Source of the DNA: Guadua angustifolia
Lineage: Eukaryota; Streptophyta; Magnoliopsida; Poales; Poaceae
Length of the DNA stretch: 64,000 nucleotides
NCBI GenBank assembly: GCA_036346375.1
Contig: CM070502.1
Coordinates: forward strand, 17,398,924 to 17,462,923
Reading direction: 5' to 3'
Positions within the stretch are counted from its first letter, which is position 1, and each line of letters starts with the position of its first letter. Shown here one piece after another: positions 58,859 to 64,000 of the stretch. The notes beneath the pieces are model-generated. The model saw only the letters and a program-made list of their open reading frames with translations. It ran no database searches and had not been told where the DNA came from. Made by a program: the position numbers and the translations under genes.

Positions 58859-59984
58859 TAGGGGTGGGCATAATTTAACCGAAACCGAAAAACCGAACCG
58901 AACCGAATTAACCGAAAAATTTGATTTTTTCGGTATTCGGTGTTCGGTTCGATTTTTATTTTGCTCCTGTTCTGTTTACGGTATTCGGTTCGTTTTTCAT
59001 ACTTACCGAACCGAACAGCCGAATAGACCGAATAGTCATAGCGAATAGCGATTTGCCGACCGCCCCCAATTCCCCATTTCGCTCGGTCTCCCTCGGTCTG
59101 GGTCCATCACTCCATCCCGCCGCCGCCCCCAATTCCCCATTTCGCTCCCCCCGTTCACACGCCTCACACGTTCACACGCGGCACGCCCATCTCCTCTGCC
59201 TCGCCATGGGCGCACTCTCCGCGAGCTCTCGCGCCTCGTTGATCTAGCGCAGCGGCCCGCGCTCCGGCGTTGGCGACGCTGACGAGGAACCGGTGGCCGC
59301 AGATAGGAGGTGGCCGAGGGCTACGAGCTTATAAGGGCGGGATGGGGAGGAAGCCTGATCCGGGGAAGCCGCACTCCGGTGGCGGTGGCGCCTCGCCGAA
59401 GGCGGCCAGGAGGGCGCAGCCTTCGCTGGTGTTCCTGGGAACAGCTCTGTTCATTCTGGGGTTCGTCTCGCTCTTCACTGGACACATCGTCACCGACGCC
59501 GACTGGTCGCGGATCCGGAGCCGCTGGCGAGCCAAGCAGGTAATTGTTGGAAACCCGGGCCGTAATTCGACGGAATTGCGTCGTCCTTCACAAATTCTAT
59601 GTTTGATATTCACGCGACTTTATCTGCATGCTAGGTATGTCTCAATTCTCTATCCATATTGCTTTACAATACTGACAATGTGTAGGTTAGAAACAATGAG
59701 CCTATCGATATCTGGAAATCGAGGTATTCCAACTTGTAGTGTGAGGACTGAGGAGCGCAAATTTCAGATGTTAGTTTCCTTAATGGGGTTCGGAGGGATC
59801 GGTCACACATTCACTTGAACTGGAATCACACATTCATTGAAACTCGGTTAACCGAATAAACCAATTCGGTTCGGTTTTTTCGGTTATTCGGTTTTGGTTC
59901 GGTTTACGAATTTGAAAAACCGAAATTTTTAAAAACCGAATAAGCCGAACCGAACAAACCGAAAAAACCGAATGCCCAGGCCTA
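58859..59984 (+). mobile_element. Pack-hAT element inserted in the Helitron
   Basis: The ends are TAGGGGTGGGCAT on the left and, in reverse complement, TAGGCCTGGGCAT on the right. Both lead into AACCGAA/TTCGGTT-rich subterminal DNA (58875-59040 and 59830-59975). AGTTGTGG flanks both sides (58851-58858 and 59985-59992), a perfect 8-bp duplication typical of hAT. No transposase is present. The middle carries a host gene 5' exon (59343-59537). A 23-bp phrase (CGCCCCCAATTCCCCATTTC) is repeated at about 59063 and 59124. Confidence 0.88.
59343..59790 (+). pseudogene. Captured 5' exons of a type II membrane protein
   Basis: From the ATG at 59343 the frame reads MGRKPDPGKPHSGGGGASP, then a hydrophobic anchor (LVFLGTALFILGFVSLFTGHI), then VTDADWSRIRSRWRAKQ, and meets a donor-like GTAATT at 59539. 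A second coding piece near 59683-59732 reads VRNNEPIDIWKSRYSNL and then a premature stop. The layout of a short cytosolic tail plus signal anchor is that of a Golgi glycosyltransferase. The IWKSRYSNL phrase suggests the GDP-fucose O-fucosyltransferase-like family, but that is a guess. The captured copy is frameshifted and cannot make a full enzyme. Confidence 0.55.
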
Positions 59985-60153
59985 AGTTGTGGTGCGGGGG
60001 ATTTGGGGGCGATCCGGATTTTGCTCCCGGTGGATTTGGGGACGATCGCGCGGAGAGAGAGGAGTGCGGTGCGGCCGTGCGGGAGTGCGTGTGGGGTCAG
60101 GGGACGCTGAAGAACGTACCATGCCACCAAGTGCTGCATTATATTAGTAGAGA

Positions 60154-61291
60154 TATTATATTTCTGAATTCGAAACCATCCACATTTGTCTGCCAGATGT
60201 CTTCCAGTATCTTCAGGATAAATTTTCAGGGTCTCCTGTTTGACAGAAGTTTTGTTTGAAATTTCCTCAGCTTTTGTTCACATTTTGCTCGCAAAGCACT
60301 TACATAGCATTTTTTTTCCAGGTTTGCAACTGTAATATTGAAAGTAGAAACTAAGGTCCTGTTTGGGAGAGCTCCAGATCCCAGCTCCAGCTCAGAGCTG
60401 AAACTTATAGGTTAAAATAAAGTGAATTAAGTTTATATTTTTAGTCTAAAATGTAAATAAGATGATCTACCTAAACACTCTTAATGTACCCATAGCTTCA
60501 GCTCCACAAATTTCTGAAGCTAGAAATACCTTGCTCCACCAACTCCACAGATTTTGGTGGAGTTGAAGCTGTCTCAAACACCCCCTAAAATATCATATTA
60601 TTTATAAGATCTAGCTCTTGAATGGATACATTGGCAATACGGACGAGCAGAGCAACACATGATCAAACTTCACGGTGCATTAAGAACAAGATATAACCAG
60701 GATACAATATAAACGTACAAAACACGTAAGTATACGCTGAACTGTGAGTGGCGGAACTAAAAAAACTTTCAATGGAGGTGCACACTTTATACGTATAACT
60801 ATATAGTCTTATGCTATCTTATACAATTATTTCATAGTATCATAAATACAACACGTATATTTGAAATTTGCTAAAAAATACCATACAAATAGTTCTAAGG
60901 TTTCACAAATCCCAAACCACTAAAAACGAAATCAATTCAATCAATAAATTTAGTTTATTAAAAAGATAATCTTTCAATATTTTTTGACCGTCAGTGCATA
61001 TCTGACACCAGCTGAAAGGATCCACACCTTCGGTTAAGCATGCGGCCAAGCAATGAAGCAAACACCGACCAAGCACGCTCTCTCTCCACTTTGGAGAGGG
61101 CTACCCGGGCCAACCCTGGGAACCCAAATACCAGCCCATGCACAATCCATATTACCGCTACACTATAGCTACATACATTACAGATGCACGCACAAACAAC
61201 TCCAGCACGATGCGTTATAGTAGTAGTGGCCTCCATTGCGAGCCCAACCAGCTATCCCGGGCCAACGAAACGCGGGCTCGTAGCGACTCAT
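60154..61291. other. Intergenic sequence 3' of the expansin gene
   Basis: Apart from a MITE at 60355-60585, this region has no supported gene. 61000-61291 is probably the expansin 3' untranslated and downstream region. Confidence 0.4.
60355..60585. mobile_element. Tourist-like (PIF/Harbinger) MITE
   Basis: The left end GGTCCTGTTTGGGAGAGCTC and the right end, in reverse complement GGGGGTGTTTGAGACAGCTT, are imperfect inverted repeats. TAA flanks both sides (60352-60354 and 60586-60588), the usual Tourist target. Length is 231 bp and no coding sequence is present. It also has GAGCTCCA/TGGAGTTG internal inverted words. Confidence 0.8.
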
Positions 61292-63502
61292 TTACGCGAA
61301 GTTGAGGCGGGATGTGTAGGTGGCCTTGGGGGTCCAGTTTTTCGGGATGACGTCCTGGGCCGAGAGGGTCTGCTTGGTGGTCAGGGTTGTCAGCCTCACA
61401 GAGAAGGGCCCCACGAGTGGGCCTGGGGTAAGGCTCCAGGTGGCACCCCAGATGTGCTTCATGTCCTGCCACTGCGCCGAGTTTGCCTGCATCCATGGAG
61501 ATCTCGCAAATTAGCAATCCAGACCAGTAATAAAGTGAAGGCTTGAAATGAAGCCTTCTTTCCTTGTGTTCACAGTTCACTGCCAAAATCACAAACGTGC
61601 TTCAGAATGCAGGCAGGGTAGGTGCCTGATACTACTACTAACAAGCAAGGAATGTACGTTAGCCAGTGCTGGTAGTAGTGGAGGAGTAGAGTACTAGAGT
61701 GGGACTTCGAGCGTGAGACCAAAAGGCAAGTGCATGTGTTACCCCATACGGAGGAAGACTGTGTTAAAAGGAATAACATATCATTGGACAAGCAGGGAGA
61801 CAGCCAGGGCATCGCATATTCACGTTATAGGCCCGGGAAGGGTACGGCTTCTCTGGAAGGATGAACAAGGCACGTGTTTTCGGCTGTCAACTCAAACGCT
61901 AGCTGCCCAGCGAAAGATAGATATGTATGCCGATTGGAACGTACCATTTGGACAGATAGAAAATCATGGTGGTTTACTCCTTAAGAACCAACCGTGCTAT
62001 GGATTAACTGACTGTTGCTGTGGGATTTCGATCTGTACAATATGTTTAGGGAGTGGTAAACGTCTCACTTGTTCATGCAGTACTGTTAGACTTGCAGGCA
62101 GTTATCGACCTAAACCTTTTGGTCTATTTTTCTTGCTAGCCACGGTGCTGTTTTCTCTGTTGACATGTGATTCAAGAACCCTAGCTAAGCTATTATCAGT
62201 AATGGAAAAAGCAGATCAAAAAGCTTGCTACAAACACAAAAGGGACGATACAACACAGGCCTAGCTAGTTTCGGGCCCATGCTGCCTATCCATCCAGGAA
62301 ACCATCATCCATCCCCCAAACGACACGTGAAAAGAGGGATTCGCTCACATCACATGCATGCACTGGCGCGCCAAGTCGCTAACAACGGGAAGCCGTATCA
62401 ATTTGCACTGCACCAATTCAGACTTTCAGTGTCCCACCCTCCAAGTGTACTAGTGTGCCACTACCGTGTAAAGGCCTAAACCATTTCCGTGCCAGTGCCA
62501 CCACTAAGGCAGTTAAAGCTAGATTGGGTGAAAAGCGCGATTATTCTGCCGGTTTATCTTGTGTGATTAATTAATCCTACCTGAAGGCAAAGGCAATGCA
62601 AAGGTGCATGGTAAGACCACGGCGAGAGGGAACTTTTGTTACCTGCTTTAGCTGCATGGATCCAATGTCGCCGTCGCCGTCCTCGAACTCCACCAGAAGC
62701 GAGAGCCAGAAGCTCGTCGAGCCCTCGTTCACGTGGAAGGCGATGCTCTTTCCCCGGTACTTGCACGGCGTCCTGAAACGACGACGAGCATTGCATATGC
62801 AGTCTTCAGATTAGCTCTAGGTAGTGAAAGAAGAAGGCATGACCACCGGGGAGTGGTGACCACTGACAAGAGAAGCGTTGCATGGGCCGCATGGCACCGC
62901 ACATCCAAGATCCAACTACTGCAGGTTGCATAGGCATGTGTACCTCATGGACCTCAGTACCCTAGTTAGATCTGACAGTGTTGCACATTTAAGCCTTGAC
63001 ATTTCTGACCTTTCTGCCTACTCCACGCAGAACCATTGCCCCCAGAGAAAAATACAATACTGCAGGTACTTTTGACAGAGTTCAAGTGGCTGCATTTTTA
63101 GTAGCGTCAGACCGAAGTTTTGTCTGCTAGTACCGTTTGACCACAGTCAAACCGCAACGCTGTGCCTGACATCTCTACTGTAAATGGTACTCTCTTCTTC
63201 ATAAATAGTTATCATTTTGGACATAAATATTGCCAAACTTTTGAAATTTTGAAAGTCAAATTCTCTTTAAATATTTAAGTTGGATAAATAAAAATTATAT
63301 ATATTTTTATCTTGAAAATTAATTTTATAATATATATATATATATATTACTCCCGGAGTATGTACACCTCATTTGCATGCATGCAGTCATTTCTTCTCAT
63401 TCCGTGAAGCAAGTTGCAAGCAGTCATTTCAATTAACTCCCTCCCGTGAAGCAACCTGCATGCACTAATTGGTTGTGGGAGTACATACTCCCGGTTGTAC
63501 AC

Positions 63503-63577
<75 letters not shown>

Positions 63578-64000
63578 ACTATAACAGAAATTAGTGGTAA
63601 ACGTTGTATTTTAGAAACTATGTCGATATTCAAACAACAGCTATTTGTCATCGAAGAAAGTAAAATTCAGTAGCAACTAGCAAGTTGCTGTGCATGCTCA
63701 CCTGCGATACACCACCGAGATCTCGCCTCGGTTGCGCAGCTGCCCGCCGTGGCCGACCACGGCGAGCCTGCTGAAAGCCGCGCCGCTGAGGTCGAAGTGC
63801 GTGCGGCCGAAGGAGCAGTACCCGCCGGGGCACTCGTCGGTGACGATGACGGTCACGGCGCGGCGCGAGCAGATGCTGGCATCGAGGCACTTGACCTTGT
63901 AGCACGCGCCGCAGCCCTCGCCGCCCTTGAACAGCACCGGGCTCACCGCGCCCACGCGCGCCTTCATCGGCACGATGTCCACCAGCGTCCCGTACCCGCA
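61292..64000 (-). CDS. EXPB: Beta-expansin, 3' part (gene runs off the window)
   Basis: Minus-strand exons: 63702 to beyond 64000, 62643-62772 and 61292-61486, with GT-AG borders and phases 2 then 0. The first piece has DIVPMKARVGAV, GCGACYKVKC, TDECPGGYC and HFDLSG, the GH45-like domain with its conserved Cys and the HFD motif. The later exons encode TPCKYRGKSIAFHVNEGS and the C-terminal CBM63 domain (SAQWQDMKHIWGATW, PFSVRLTT, ending YTSRLNFA). Beta-expansins are secreted wall proteins that loosen grass cell walls at acid pH without cutting polymers. The signal peptide and first exon(s) lie outside the window. The product ends at TAA, 61292-61294. The second intron contains a long (AT)n run. 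Confidence 0.93.
63507..63574. repeat. Uninterrupted (AT)34 microsatellite
   Basis: 68 bp of pure AT dinucleotide in the expansin intron between 62772 and 63702. It produces spurious Tyr-Ile frames on both strands. A shorter AT run occurs at about 63330-63347. Confidence 0.95.

Larger units (their letters stand above)
53444..60153 (-). mobile_element. Large gene-fragment-carrying Helitron
   Basis: On the minus strand the 5' end is A then TCTCTACTAATATAATGCAG (from 60153), matching the widespread Helitron TCTCTACTA start. The 3' end is CGTAGCAACGCATGGGCATT, then GAA, then CTAG (53447-53444) and T. There is no target duplication, as expected. The subterminal hairpin is degenerate. No helicase is present. 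In order from its 5' end it carries a GC-rich exon-like block, three exons of ATP phosphoribosyltransferase, three exons of a LysM GPI-anchored receptor (all on the element's own strand), an opposite-strand fragment, and a 33-bp tandem repeat near the 3' end. A Pack-hAT (58859-59984) was inserted later. Confidence 0.68.

Noticed and set aside
61713..62264. 183-codon plus-strand open frame
   Set aside because: It lies in the expansin intron on the opposite strand. It has no domain and an irregular, Cys-rich composition, so it is most likely chance.
1..64000. CRISPR arrays, bacterial operons, riboswitches, tRNA or rRNA genes
   Set aside because: None was seen. The splice sites, repeats and gene families are those of a plant nuclear genome.

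Overview
The window looks like nuclear DNA of a grass (Poaceae). Intron-containing plant genes sit in dense layers of nested LTR retrotransposons, Helitrons, hAT elements and MITEs. The beta-expansin, CEBiP/LYP-type and L-type lectin kinase sequences all have a monocot look. Everything here was read by eye; no alignment or database search was run.

Layout. 1-9450 is repeat DNA: a decayed, 3'-truncated Ty3/gypsy element on the minus strand (about 1799-6302), an AT-rich tandem repeat tract, and a probable Helitron (7218-9450) holding a SINE and a near-perfect foldback repeat. 9451-13388 leads into an L-type lectin receptor-like kinase whose activation loop is split by a 605-bp TRIM retrotransposon. 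13389-28840 is intergenic: a 649-bp solo LTR, a truncated long LTR, a Helitron, and a three-layer nest of LTR elements. 28841-43524 is the genic core: a membrane steroid-binding protein gene (+), a six-exon membrane protein gene of unknown function (-) with nested transposons in one intron, a CLE peptide gene (+) and a five-exon C2-domain gene (-). 43525-52000 is again repeats: a roughly 170-bp tandem array and a complete non-autonomous LTR element with a 3.3-kb solo LTR inside it. 52154-60153 holds one small Helitron and then a large one of about 6.7 kb. The large Helitron carries exon fragments of ATP phosphoribosyltransferase and of a LysM GPI-anchored (CEBiP/LYP-type) receptor in the same orientation, and is itself interrupted by a Pack-hAT element carrying the first exon of a third gene. 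60154-64000 holds the 3' part of a beta-expansin gene (-), which runs off the window.

Most apparently intact functions are in the core: MSBP, the unknown membrane protein, the CLE peptide precursor, the C2 protein and, as far as visible, the expansin. The lectin kinase and the Helitron-borne exons are broken or partial copies. The strongest observations are the frame-exact TRIM insertion in the kinase, the chimeric Helitron with a second gene-capturing element inside it, and several nests whose order can be reconstructed from intact target-site duplications.
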